64,000 nucleotides of DNA from Bacteroidota bacterium (GTDB taxonomy: Bacteria; Bacteroidota; Ignavibacteria; UBA10030; SZUA-254), in NCBI GenBank assembly GCA_036522515.1, contig DATDFQ010000054.1, forward strand, positions 39,383 through 103,382, in the 5' to 3' direction. Under the pieces are notes generated by a model. That model saw only the letters and a list, made by a program, of their open reading frames with translations. It made no database searches and was not told where the DNA came from. Position numbers and translations under genes: made by a program. This document shows, in pieces, positions 52,128 to 61,100 of this stretch (within the stretch, counting starts at the first letter, position 1; every line of letters begins with the position of its first letter).

Positions 52128-54662
52128 TTGCACGCCTTTCTCGAGGGTCTAACTTCCATGTCGCTGGATCAGGCCACCATCACGCTCAGTTTTTACGCTC
52201 TGATCAGCCTGATGGCCACCCTGGCCAACACCGCTCACGCTATTTTCGTGTTCCTGAAGGATCCCCGGAGTCCGGTGAACCGCGTCTGGGCTCTGGCGAC
52301 CGGCTGCCTCGTCTGGTGGGGGTTCGGAGAAGTCATCCTGCGGGCCACCGATCAGCCCGACGTCGCCGACATGATGAACCGGATATTCGGAATCGGGCTC
52401 CGGATGCTCCCCGCCTTTTTTCTCCACTTCACGCTGGTGTTCACCGAAAGACAGCGCGTCCTGCGCAGGTGGTGGGCGCCGCTTTTTATCTACGGCCCCG
52501 CCTTGGTCTTCTCCGGCCTGCAATTCACGGGACACATCACCCACGTCATCCGGCTTCCCTGGGGGTACGCCTCGACGCCCGCGGACGGGTTTCTCTATTA
52601 TATTCTCTGGCTTGAATCCTGTTTTCTCTGGGGCCTCTACCTCTGTTACGAGAAATTCATGACCGGGCGGTTCCGGAGAGAGCGCCGCCAGGCCCTCCTG
52701 GTCCTGCTCGGGGTCGTCATCCCGCTGTTGCCGAGTTCGCTGATCGACGGACTCCTTCCCCTTCTCGGGATCCAGATGATCCGCATCGCCGAGATCTCTT
52801 CGACGATTACCGTCGCCTTCGTCACCTACGCCGTCGTCCGGTTCCAGCTCATGTCGCTGACGCCCGAATCGAGCGCGAAGGCGATTCTCGACACGATCGG
52901 AGGGCTGCTCGCGGTGACCGACCCCGACGGGCGCATCGTCTTCACCAACGAATCGTTCAAGGAGAAGATCGGGACCGAGGACCATTCCATCACCCGTTTT
53001 CATTTTTACGATTTTGTCGACGAGGGAAGAGGGGTGCTCCTCGACGCCTACCGGGCCGCTCCCGAACTCCCTTCGTCCGCCCTCTCCGAGGTCAAATTCC
53101 GCAGCATGAACGGCTCGAGGTTTCCGGGCCTGTTGTCCGTTTCCCCGATCCTCAACGAGGGGGAGACGGTCGGATTCGCTCATTTCGCGCGCGACATCTC
53201 GGAGCTGAAGCGCTCGGACGAGGCGCTCCGGCAATCAGAGATCCGCTTCCGTTCCGTCTGGGAGAACTCCACGGACGGCATGCGGCTGACGGACGAGAAC
53301 GGGATCATCGTCGCGGTGAACAGTTCGTTCTGCGCCATGGCCGGGATGAAGGAGAGCGAGCTCACAGGGAGGCCGATTACGGTCACCTATTCGGGCAAAG
53401 CGGACCGGGAAGAGATGCTGAGAAACTACCGGGAGCGGTTCGAGCGGCGGCGGATCGAGCCGCACGTCGAGCGGCTGATCACCCTCCATTCGGGCAAGAC
53501 GCTCTACATCGAAGGGATCCACTCCTTTTTCGAGCTCGAGTACGGGAAGGGGCTCCTCCTCGGGGTCTTTCGCGACGTCAGCGAGCGCAAGATCGCGGAG
53601 CGGAGGATCCAGATGCTTGCCCACACGATCACCAGCATGCAGGAATGCGTGACGATCACCGACATGAAGGACAATATTCTCTCCGTCAACCCCGCGTTTC
53701 TGAGGGTGTACGGCTACGAGGAAGCCGAGATTATCGGGAAACATATCACGATCGTCCGGTCTCCGGACAATCCGCCTGGCCTGTCGGAGGAGATCAACGC
53801 GCAGACGCTCCGGGGCGGGTGGACCGGGGAGCTTCTGAACGTCAGGAAGAACGGAGAAACCTTTCCGATCGTCATGAGCTCGTCCATCGTGCGCGACAAC
53901 GCGGGGACGCCGGTCGCGTTCGTGGGAATCGCGCGCGACATCACGGAGCAAAAAAACCTCCAGCGCCGGCTGGACGAGGCGTCGCGCCGGAGGAACGAGG
54001 ATCTGCGCCGCTTCGCCATAGAAGTGCAGCGCGCCCAGGAGGAGGAACGCCGCCGGATCGCGCGCGAGCTGCACGACGACCTGGGGCAGCGGCTGAGCGG
54101 CATGAAGTTCAACATCGAGGTCTTCGAAGACACCCTCGAGAATCAGGACGCGCCGACCAGGGAGAAACTGGACCAGTTCAAGAAACAGATCGACGGGATG
54201 ATCATCGAGATCCGGCGGCTCTCGTCGAACCTGCATCCCTCGGTCCTGGACGACTTCGGCCTCATCGTGGCGCTCAAGCTGCTGTGCGAGGAGATCGGCA
54301 AAATCCAGAACATCAAGATACTCTTTGAGCCGGCGGACGCGAAGATGGGGCGGTTCGAGCCGCACGTCGAAATCGCCCTCTTCCGGATCGTGCAGGAGGC
54401 CCTCTCGAACGTCGGGAAACATGCCGGGGCGTCGGAGGTTCGCGTGCGTCTCGGGCTGGAGGGCGATACCGTCCGGCTGCAGGTCCGGGACAACGGCTCC
54501 GGTTTTGACACCGCGTCCGTGCATCTGAAGAAGGACTCGAGCAGGGGGTTGGGGTTGATCAGCATGCGTGAGCGCTCCGAAGAACTCGGCGGGACATGCC
54601 GAATCGAATCCACGCCCGGCAAGGGCACGACGATCACCGTTGAATTTCCGGTACACCGATGA
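52128..54662 (+). CDS. 7TM sensor histidine kinase with three PAS domains, NarL-type
   Basis: 844 residues. Seven membrane helices (about residues 15-245, HisK-N-7TM type; e.g. ALISLMATLANTAHAIFVFL) are followed by three PAS domains starting near AILDTIGGLLAVTDPDGRIV, FRSVWENSTDGMRLTDENGI and MLAHTITSMQECVTITDM. Next come the HisKA_3 dimerisation helix (RRRIARELHDDLGQRLSG, phospho-acceptor His649) and the HATPase domain (VRDNGSGFD, RGLGLISMRERSEELGG). The TTG at 52128 has a GGGAGGG site 8 nt upstream; the ATG at 52158 (MSLDQATI) is the alternative. It overlaps the response-regulator start (ATGA), so they form a pair. The signal is unknown. Confidence 0.92.
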   Translation: MHAFLEGLTSMSLDQATITLSFYALISLMATLANTAHAIFVFLKDPRSPVNRVWALATGCLVWWGFGEVILRATDQPDVADMMNRIFGIGLRMLPAFFLHFTLVFTERQRVLRRWWAPLFIYGPALVFSGLQFTGHITHVIRLPWGYASTPADGFLYYILWLESCFLWGLYLCYEKFMTGRFRRERRQALLVLLGVVIPLLPSSLIDGLLPLLGIQMIRIAEISSTITVAFVTYAVVRFQLMSLTPESSAKAILDTIGGLLAVTDPDGRIVFTNESFKEKIGTEDHSITRFHFYDFVDEGRGVLLDAYRAAPELPSSALSEVKFRSMNGSRFPGLLSVSPILNEGETVGFAHFARDISELKRSDEALRQSEIRFRSVWENSTDGMRLTDENGIIVAVNSSFCAMAGMKESELTGRPITVTYSGKADREEMLRNYRERFERRRIEPHVERLITLHSGKTLYIEGIHSFFELEYGKGLLLGVFRDVSERKIAERRIQMLAHTITSMQECVTITDMKDNILSVNPAFLRVYGYEEAEIIGKHITIVRSPDNPPGLSEEINAQTLRGGWTGELLNVRKNGETFPIVMSSSIVRDNAGTPVAFVGIARDITEQKNLQRRLDEASRRRNEDLRRFAIEVQRAQEEERRRIARELHDDLGQRLSGMKFNIEVFEDTLENQDAPTREKLDQFKKQIDGMIIEIRRLSSNLHPSVLDDFGLIVALKLLCEEIGKIQNIKILFEPADAKMGRFEPHVEIALFRIVQEALSNVGKHAGASEVRVRLGLEGDTVRLQVRDNGSGFDTASVHLKKDSSRGLGLISMRERSEELGGTCRIESTPGKGTTITVEFPVHR

Positions 54663-55330
54663 AAAAAATAAAGATTCTCATTGCGGACGACCACAGCCTT
54701 GTTCGTACCGGACTACGGCAATTGCTCGAGGGATCCGACGAGTTTTCGGTCGTCGGGGAGGCCGCCAGCGGCGAGGAAGCCGTCCTGCAGGTGGCGAAGC
54801 TGAAGCCCGATATCGCCATCCTCGATATTTCCATGCCGGGAATGAGCGGAATCGAGGCGACCCGGACGATCGGCAGGCAGAGCCCGGGCACCAGGGTGCT
54901 GATCCTGACGATCCATGAGAGCGAGGAGTATGTTTACCAAATGGTGCGGGCCGGGGCGAGCGGCTATGTCCTGAAAGACGCCGGCAAGGAGGAACTCTTC
55001 ATGGCGGTCCAGGCCGTCGCCGCCGGGGAGCGGTTCTTCAGCCCCGGGGTTTCAAAATTGATGGTGGAGGAATTCATCCGCAGGGCGACGGAGCAGGATT
55101 CCGCCCCGCCGCCGCCCGACCAGGTGCTGACGAACAGAGAATACGAGGTGTTGAAGCATATCGCCGAAGGGATGACGAATCAGCAGATCGCAGACAAATT
55201 GTTCATCAGCGTCCGGACGGTCGATACCCACAGGACCAACCTGATGCAAAAGCTCGACATTCACGACACCGCAAGCCTCGTGCGCTACGCGATCCAGAAA
55301 GGACTGGTCGACATCAGGCCGAAGATCTAG
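54659..55330 (+). CDS. NarL/FixJ-type response regulator
   Basis: 223 residues. A receiver domain (KILIADDHSLVRTGLRQLL, phospho-acceptor Asp56 in AILDISMPGMSG, and a Lys in GYVLKDAGKEEL) is followed by a LuxR-type helix-turn-helix (LTNREYEVLKHIAEGMTNQQ, then FISVRTVDTHRTNLMQKLDI). Its start overlaps the kinase stop by 4 nt, so it is the cognate partner. Confidence 0.95.
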   Translation: MKKIKILIADDHSLVRTGLRQLLEGSDEFSVVGEAASGEEAVLQVAKLKPDIAILDISMPGMSGIEATRTIGRQSPGTRVLILTIHESEEYVYQMVRAGASGYVLKDAGKEELFMAVQAVAAGERFFSPGVSKLMVEEFIRRATEQDSAPPPPDQVLTNREYEVLKHIAEGMTNQQIADKLFISVRTVDTHRTNLMQKLDIHDTASLVRYAIQKGLVDIRPKI

Positions 55331-55510
55331 CCCGGTCCGGCTTCCGCCACCCCCCCCTCTCCCGCCTCGAAAACGGCATCCCTTCCCCCCGCTCCAGCGT
55401 ATCTTTCTACGTTGGATCACCTATTTTCAAGATTACGTCTTTCGCCCGATTGTTACTTTTCCCCTGCTTTGCTATCGTACTGCCGTATGTTAAGCGAAGG
55501 AGAATATGAC

Positions 55511-55903
55511 ATGAGCTCTTTGAGGATCCTGATCGCGGACGACCACGAAGGGTTCAGGGAAGAAGTGACTCAGTATCTCAGATACCAGAGCGGGATCGAG
55601 ATCGTGGGGAGCGCGGGAAACGGCATGGACGCCGTCTTCCAGGCACGGTCGCTGCACCCGGACCTGGTCCTGATGGATATCAGCATGCCCGTCATGAGCG
55701 GGCTCGAGGCGGCGAGAGAGATCAAAGAATTCTCCCCCGACATCAAAGTCGTCTTCGTGACGATTCACGAAGAGGGGACCTACCAGTCTCTCGCAAAAGT
55801 GCTTGGCGTCGACGGTTTCATCTGCAAGACCGACCTGAAGCGTGAACTGCCGAAAATGCTCTCGGGTTTCGAGCGGGACCGCCGCGCCGCATCCGAAGTC
55901 TGA
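55511..55903 (+). CDS. Stand-alone receiver-domain protein
   Basis: 130 residues: LRILIADDHEGFREEVTQYL, the phospho-acceptor Asp56 in VLMDISMPVMSG, and VDGFICKTDLKREL with the conserved Lys. No output domain follows. The ATG at 55511 is preceded by AAGGAG at good spacing. It is separated from the NarL-type gene by 180 nt with no other feature. It may compete for phosphoryl groups from the kinase or bind a partner protein directly. The sequence around Asp56 (DISMP) is very like that of the neighbouring regulator, suggesting shared origin. Confidence 0.88.
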   Translation: MSSLRILIADDHEGFREEVTQYLRYQSGIEIVGSAGNGMDAVFQARSLHPDLVLMDISMPVMSGLEAAREIKEFSPDIKVVFVTIHEEGTYQSLAKVLGVDGFICKTDLKRELPKMLSGFERDRRAASEV

Positions 55904-55981
55904 ATCTTCACTAAACCATCAATCCATCCAACCCTTTAAGACAGGACCGGAAATTGAGCCGGCCGGAAAGGGAATGATAGT

Positions 55982-58132
55982 ATGAAACCCATGTTACGAT
56001 TTGCAGCTCTCCTCGCCGTGGCGGCCTTCATCGCGCTCGACCTTTCGGATCCTCTCCTCGCAGCCACGCCGGGGACGGGGACACTGACTTCCCTGACCCG
56101 CAGCCAAACGTGGACCGGGGGTCCGTTCACCGCCGCGGACGGCTACACCTACGCGGGCATCGCCTACACCCTGATCATCAGCGACCCCGAGCTCTGCACA
56201 TCGATGACGTGTGATAAATATTTTCTGACCGTGAATATCCCGGCGTCGTATTATGTGACCAACCCGACCCATAGCGTGAGAGTCCAGATCAACTGGGCCA
56301 GCAGCAACACCGACTTCGACATGTACGTCTACGACGCTGCCGGGAACCAGATCAACAGCTCCGGTCAGGGGAACACGACGTTTGAACTGGTCGACCTCGG
56401 ACAGCTGACGACCGGCACCTACCAGATTCTTGTGATCCCCTTTACAGCCGTCGACGCCGGGTACAACGGGAGCGCGACGGTCGGGCCGCCGCCGGTGGAG
56501 AACGCGCGTCTGGGAAAATACAAGAATGGAAATTTCACATTCACTCCCGCGAAGGCGCTGGGCGGACCTGACGGACTCCTGTTCGGCACCCAGGACCTCG
56601 AACCCCGCGCGGTGTATGACGGTCTCGGCAACATCTATGTCGCGGGAATAGAGGGAACGCCGGGCGGGACGGACGTCTGGAAGTCGGGGGACGGCGGAAA
56701 CTCCTTCACCTACCTCGGGCAACCGGACGGCGGCCAGGCTGCGTCCGCGCTCGCCGGCAGAACGCCGGGCGCCGGGGGCGGGGATGAAGATATTGCGGTC
56801 GGCTCGACGGGCACGGTCTACATGGCGTCGCTCTGGGGAGCGGTGCTTGGGGTACCCGGAGTCGGAGGCGTGGGCGCGCCCCTCGCCGCCACGATGTGCA
56901 CTTCCACGAACGGCGGGACGCTCTGGGTCGATAACCCGTGGGCGCAGAGCCTTCCCATCGTGGACCGCCAATGGATCGCGACCTACGGCGACAAGACCGT
57001 TTATCTGACCTATCAGCAAGAAGGGGTCGACCTTCAGGGGACTAACAGTCTCTGGGTCGTGAAGTCGACCGACGGCGGGCTCACGTTCCCGCAAGCGACT
57101 CAGCTCACGACTCCTCAGCTCGGCACGCAACCCGATTTCCAGGGAAACATTGCGGTCGACCAGCAGAACGGGAATGTCTATACCGTGTTCATCGGGCATC
57201 CGGGGAATTCGGTCTACATCGCCCGCTCGTCGGACGGAGGAAGGTCGTTCGTTTTGAAACTCGTCCGCCAGGGAGAGCCCGGAATATCGTACTCGTATGT
57301 GTTCCCGATTCTCGCCCTCGACAGGGGAGGGAACGTGCACGTGGTCTACTCCGACGGGACGAACGTCTACCTGACCAGTTCGGCGGACCAGGGCGCGACC
57401 TGGACTCTCCCGGTGAGAGTAAACAACGGACCCGGAGCGAAGCTGGCAATCGCTCCCTGGGTCGATGCGGGCGACGCGGGCAAGGTCGATATCATGTGGT
57501 GGTCGACTTCCTCCACCGATAATCTGGCACCCGACGCCCAATGGAAAGTATATTTCGCACAGACGCTCAACGCTTTCGCCAAGACTCCCACGATCAGCGA
57601 AAACGCCGCGAGCGGCGTATTCCATAGCGGCCCCATCTGCGTCAACGGGACCGCATGCACAGCGGGCACGAGAAACCTCGCGGAATACGCCTCTACAACG
57701 GTGTACCTGGATGGGAAAGCGATGATCGTCTATCCGGACGATCAGCAGACGGCGAACCCGATGACCTATTTCTTGAAACAGACAGGCGGCCCGGGCGTGC
57801 TTTCGTCCCCCCATGCGGTCGCTGCGCCGGCGCTCGCGGCGCACCGGGAGGAATCGAATCAGCCGCCGCAGAGGTATTCCCTCGACCAGAATTATCCGAA
57901 CCCGTTCAACCCGGTGACGAACATCAGGTACTCTCTGCCGGAGCGGGGCTTCGTACAATTGACGGTCCACAATCTCCTCGGTCAGGAAGTGGCCAGGCTC
58001 GTCAACGCCGAGCAACAGGAGGGGGTCTATTCGGTTCCCTTCGACGCTTCGCTCCTCTCAACCGGGGTCTATTTCTACGAGGTTCGAAGCGGAGCGTTCG
58101 TCGACACCAAGCGGATGTTGTTGCTCAAGTGA
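55982..58132 (+). CDS. T9SS-sorted surface protein with Asp-box propeller
   Basis: 716 residues. A signal peptide (AALLAVAAFIALDLSDPLLA) is followed by a PPC-like beta domain (FLTVNIPASYYVTNPTHSVR, SNTDFDMYVYDAAGNQI). Next is a six-bladed-propeller-like region with five Asp boxes: SGDGGNSF, STNGGTLW, STDGGLTF, SSDGGRSF and SADQGATW. It ends with a T9SS C-terminal domain (NYPNPFNPVTNIRYSLPERG ... GVYFYEVRSG). Asp boxes occur in sialidases and in non-enzymatic surface proteins; the catalytic Arg triad of sialidases is not clear, so I do not call it an enzyme. It is a paralogue of the C-terminal half of the next gene. Confidence 0.85.
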   Translation: MKPMLRFAALLAVAAFIALDLSDPLLAATPGTGTLTSLTRSQTWTGGPFTAADGYTYAGIAYTLIISDPELCTSMTCDKYFLTVNIPASYYVTNPTHSVRVQINWASSNTDFDMYVYDAAGNQINSSGQGNTTFELVDLGQLTTGTYQILVIPFTAVDAGYNGSATVGPPPVENARLGKYKNGNFTFTPAKALGGPDGLLFGTQDLEPRAVYDGLGNIYVAGIEGTPGGTDVWKSGDGGNSFTYLGQPDGGQAASALAGRTPGAGGGDEDIAVGSTGTVYMASLWGAVLGVPGVGGVGAPLAATMCTSTNGGTLWVDNPWAQSLPIVDRQWIATYGDKTVYLTYQQEGVDLQGTNSLWVVKSTDGGLTFPQATQLTTPQLGTQPDFQGNIAVDQQNGNVYTVFIGHPGNSVYIARSSDGGRSFVLKLVRQGEPGISYSYVFPILALDRGGNVHVVYSDGTNVYLTSSADQGATWTLPVRVNNGPGAKLAIAPWVDAGDAGKVDIMWWSTSSTDNLAPDAQWKVYFAQTLNAFAKTPTISENAASGVFHSGPICVNGTACTAGTRNLAEYASTTVYLDGKAMIVYPDDQQTANPMTYFLKQTGGPGVLSSPHAVAAPALAAHREESNQPPQRYSLDQNYPNPFNPVTNIRYSLPERGFVQLTVHNLLGQEVARLVNAEQQEGVYSVPFDASLLSTGVYFYEVRSGAFVDTKRMLLLK

Positions 58133-58180
58133 GAGTTCGCCGTGAAATCAGCCAATCCAATTATCGAGGGGAGAATGGAC

Positions 58181-61100
58181 ATGAGATTTCCGATACTACA
58201 GGTAGCCCTTGGAATCCTCCTGTCGGCGTGCGCCGGTTTGGCCGGGCAGCCGAAAGATGGCGTGACCTACGGGGGCATGTCGCTCGTCCGCCAGCCGGCC
58301 GACGTGACAGGTCAGTACTTTGTCGTTTTTAAATCGGCGCCCGGGGCCGCGGAACGAGCCCTGGTCACCGGAAACCGCGCAACGATACTCTATCAATACG
58401 GGATCATCCCCGCCTTCGCGGTACGGGTGCCGGATGCGCTCTCACTCAATGCCATAAAGAGCGACCTGCGCGTCAGCTACGTCGAGGCGGTCCAGGTTTA
58501 CTACGCGCTCGGGACGCAGCAGGATCCTGAAATCACCGATCCGCCGAACGATCAATCGACGCCGGGGAACGCCACGCAGGACATTCTTTCCGCCTGGATC
58601 GACCAACCCGACAACGGCCACCTGCGGTTTTCTATCAGGGTCAGCGATCTCTCCGCCGTAAATCCGTCGACGGGCGACGGGCTTCCGGTCAACGGGGCCT
58701 GGAAAGTCGCGTTCAATCTCCAGAACGGTGGAAGGACCACCGCCGATCAGTATTTCGTGCAGATGCGAAAGCCCGAATCGGGCCCGGAGGTCTTCTCGTG
58801 GGGCTATGTCGACGCCAACGGTATCAACAGCGAACAGAGCTCGGTCGACGCCGGCGCCATACAGACGTCGCAGGGGATCATCACGTTTCTCATGACGAAC
58901 AGCGTCTTTTCCGGCGCGCCGAACCAGAACGGCAATCCCCAGCCGGGCGATGTTCTGAGCGGAACCTTCGCTTCGTCCACGCAGCTCATCGGAGCCTCCG
59001 GGACAGGTCTCCTCGCGCCGATCGACCAAGCGCCGGACACCGGGAGCGGGAGAAACTTCACGCTCCTGACAATCCTTCCGCAGTTCGGGCTGTCGGCGTT
59101 GAGCCTCGATTTTGGCACGTTGCAGGCCGGCCAGACAAAGACGGACACTCTGACGGTCACCAACAACGGCTCGACGCCGTTCACAATCTCTTCGGTGAGC
59201 TCGAACAACCCCGTCTTCACCGTCACACCGGTCTCCGGGAGTCTCAATCCGTCGGCACGGATGAATTTCTTCGTCAAGTTCAGCCCGACGGGCGCGGGGA
59301 CGCAATTGGGGAATATCACCTTCACGCACACCGCGCAAGGCTCCCCGGCCGTCGTGCCGGTGAAGGGGGCAGTCCCTTCCGCCACGCAGGCCGAAATCCG
59401 TCCCTGGGGGATCGACACGGTGCGGGCCCCGGGGGCCTGGGGGACGACGAAAGGCAGGACGATCAAAGTGGCGATTCTCGACACCGGCATCGACTCGCTG
59501 CACTACGACCTTGTCGACCGCTACAAAGGGGGATACAATTTCGTCGCGAAGAACACCCATCCGTGGGACGGCCACGGGCATGGGACTCACTGCGCAGGGA
59601 TTATTGGCGCCACGCTCAACTCCGTCGGCGTCGTGGGAGTCGCGCCTGAAGTCGATATCTACGCGCTGAAAGTGCTCAGCGACGCCGGAACCGGGACAAG
59701 CGCGGATATACTCGCTGCGGTCGACTGGGCAGTCCAGAACCACATGAACATCGCGAGCATGAGCCTCGGCGGGGGTCTCGGGATTACCGCTCCGACGGGG
59801 CAGGCCGCCCGGGTGCCTGTCTACAGCCCGACCGAAGAGCTCGCCTACCAGAACGCGTACAATGCCGGGCTGTTGATCATCACGGCGGCGGGCAACGACG
59901 GCGAGCCAGTGGTGATGTATCCCGCGGCCTATCAGGCCCCCATGGCGGTCGGCGCGATCGATCAGACACTGACGCTTGCCACTTTTTCGGATTATGGAGC
60001 CGACCTGGAAATCGTCGCCCCGGGGGTCGATATCCTTTCGACGTTCCCCCGCGGCACGGGCCGGGACAGCAAGGTGATGCAGGGGACCACCAAGTACGAT
60101 GCGAACGTCATCGAGTTTTCGGCTCTGACCGGCTCCGCCGGGATTACGAGGCAGGCGATCAATTGCCAGAAGGGATTGGCGCCGTCCGATTTTCCAGCGC
60201 AGGTGGCCGGGAATATCGCGCTGATCCAGCGCGGAGACAGCAGTTTTGCGAGCAAGGTGCAGAAGGCGCAGGATGCCGGCGCTGTGGGCGCGATTATCTA
60301 TAATAATGTCGCCGGAAACTTCAACGGAACGCTCGGCACCGCCAGGGACGACGCGCGAAACCGCGACTGGATCCCGGGCGTTTCCCTCTCGCTGGCCGAC
60401 GGTCAGGCGCTGGCCGCGCTCGGGGCTCCCACGGTCACGCTCATCAACGCGGTCGGCGACTTCATCAAGGAAAGCGGCACCTCGATGGCTACGCCCCATG
60501 TGAGCGGTGTCGCGGCGCTGACGTGGGCGGCGAATCCGACTCTCACCAACCAGCAAGTGCGCGACATCCTGAAGCAGACAGCGCGTGATCTCGGAGTTCC
60601 GGGAACCGATCCGCAATACGGCGCGGGGCTCGCCGACGCAGCGGCGGCGGTCCGGGCCGCGCAGGCGATCGCCCCGGCGACGAAGGGGGGAACGGTCTCC
60701 CCCGCGACGCCGTCAGTCGCGTGGCAGGGCGGACCGTACACAGCCGTCACCGCCGATCCGGTGCTCTGCACGTCGTTGTCATGCGATCATTTTCTGCTGA
60801 CCGTGAACATCCCGGCCTCGTATTACACCACCTATCCCAATAACTCCGTCCGGGTGCACCTTGCGTGGAAGGATACGGTGGATGATTTCGATCTCTACGT
60901 CAACGACCTCGCCGGCAACGCGGTCAATTCATCGACCCAGGGGATGACCGTCTTCGAGGACGCCGATCTCGGGCAGCTCACAACGGGAACCTACGATGTT
61001 CAGGTTGTCGCCTTTGCGACGGTGAACGAATCGTACTCGGGGAGCGCCTCGGTCGGACCGCCGCCCGCCGACGGAGCGCGAAGCGCGAGATATAAAACCG

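Noticed and set aside
55331..55510. Intergenic stretch checked for a tRNA or small RNA
   Set aside because: No cloverleaf or stable conserved hairpin was visible, and the sequence is C/T-rich and featureless.
55994..58015. A 673-residue minus-strand frame opposite the Asp-box protein
   Set aside because: Antisense to a protein with a signal peptide, Asp boxes and a T9SS domain; no support of its own.
55982..58132. Calling the Asp-box protein a sialidase
   Set aside because: Asp boxes alone are shared by many non-enzymatic propellers; I cannot identify the Arg triad, Tyr/Glu pair or Asp needed for sialidase activity.
58442..60616. A 724-residue minus-strand frame opposite the S8 protease
   Set aside because: The opposite strand carries an intact S8 catalytic triad; this frame is low-complexity Arg/Gly/Asp sequence.
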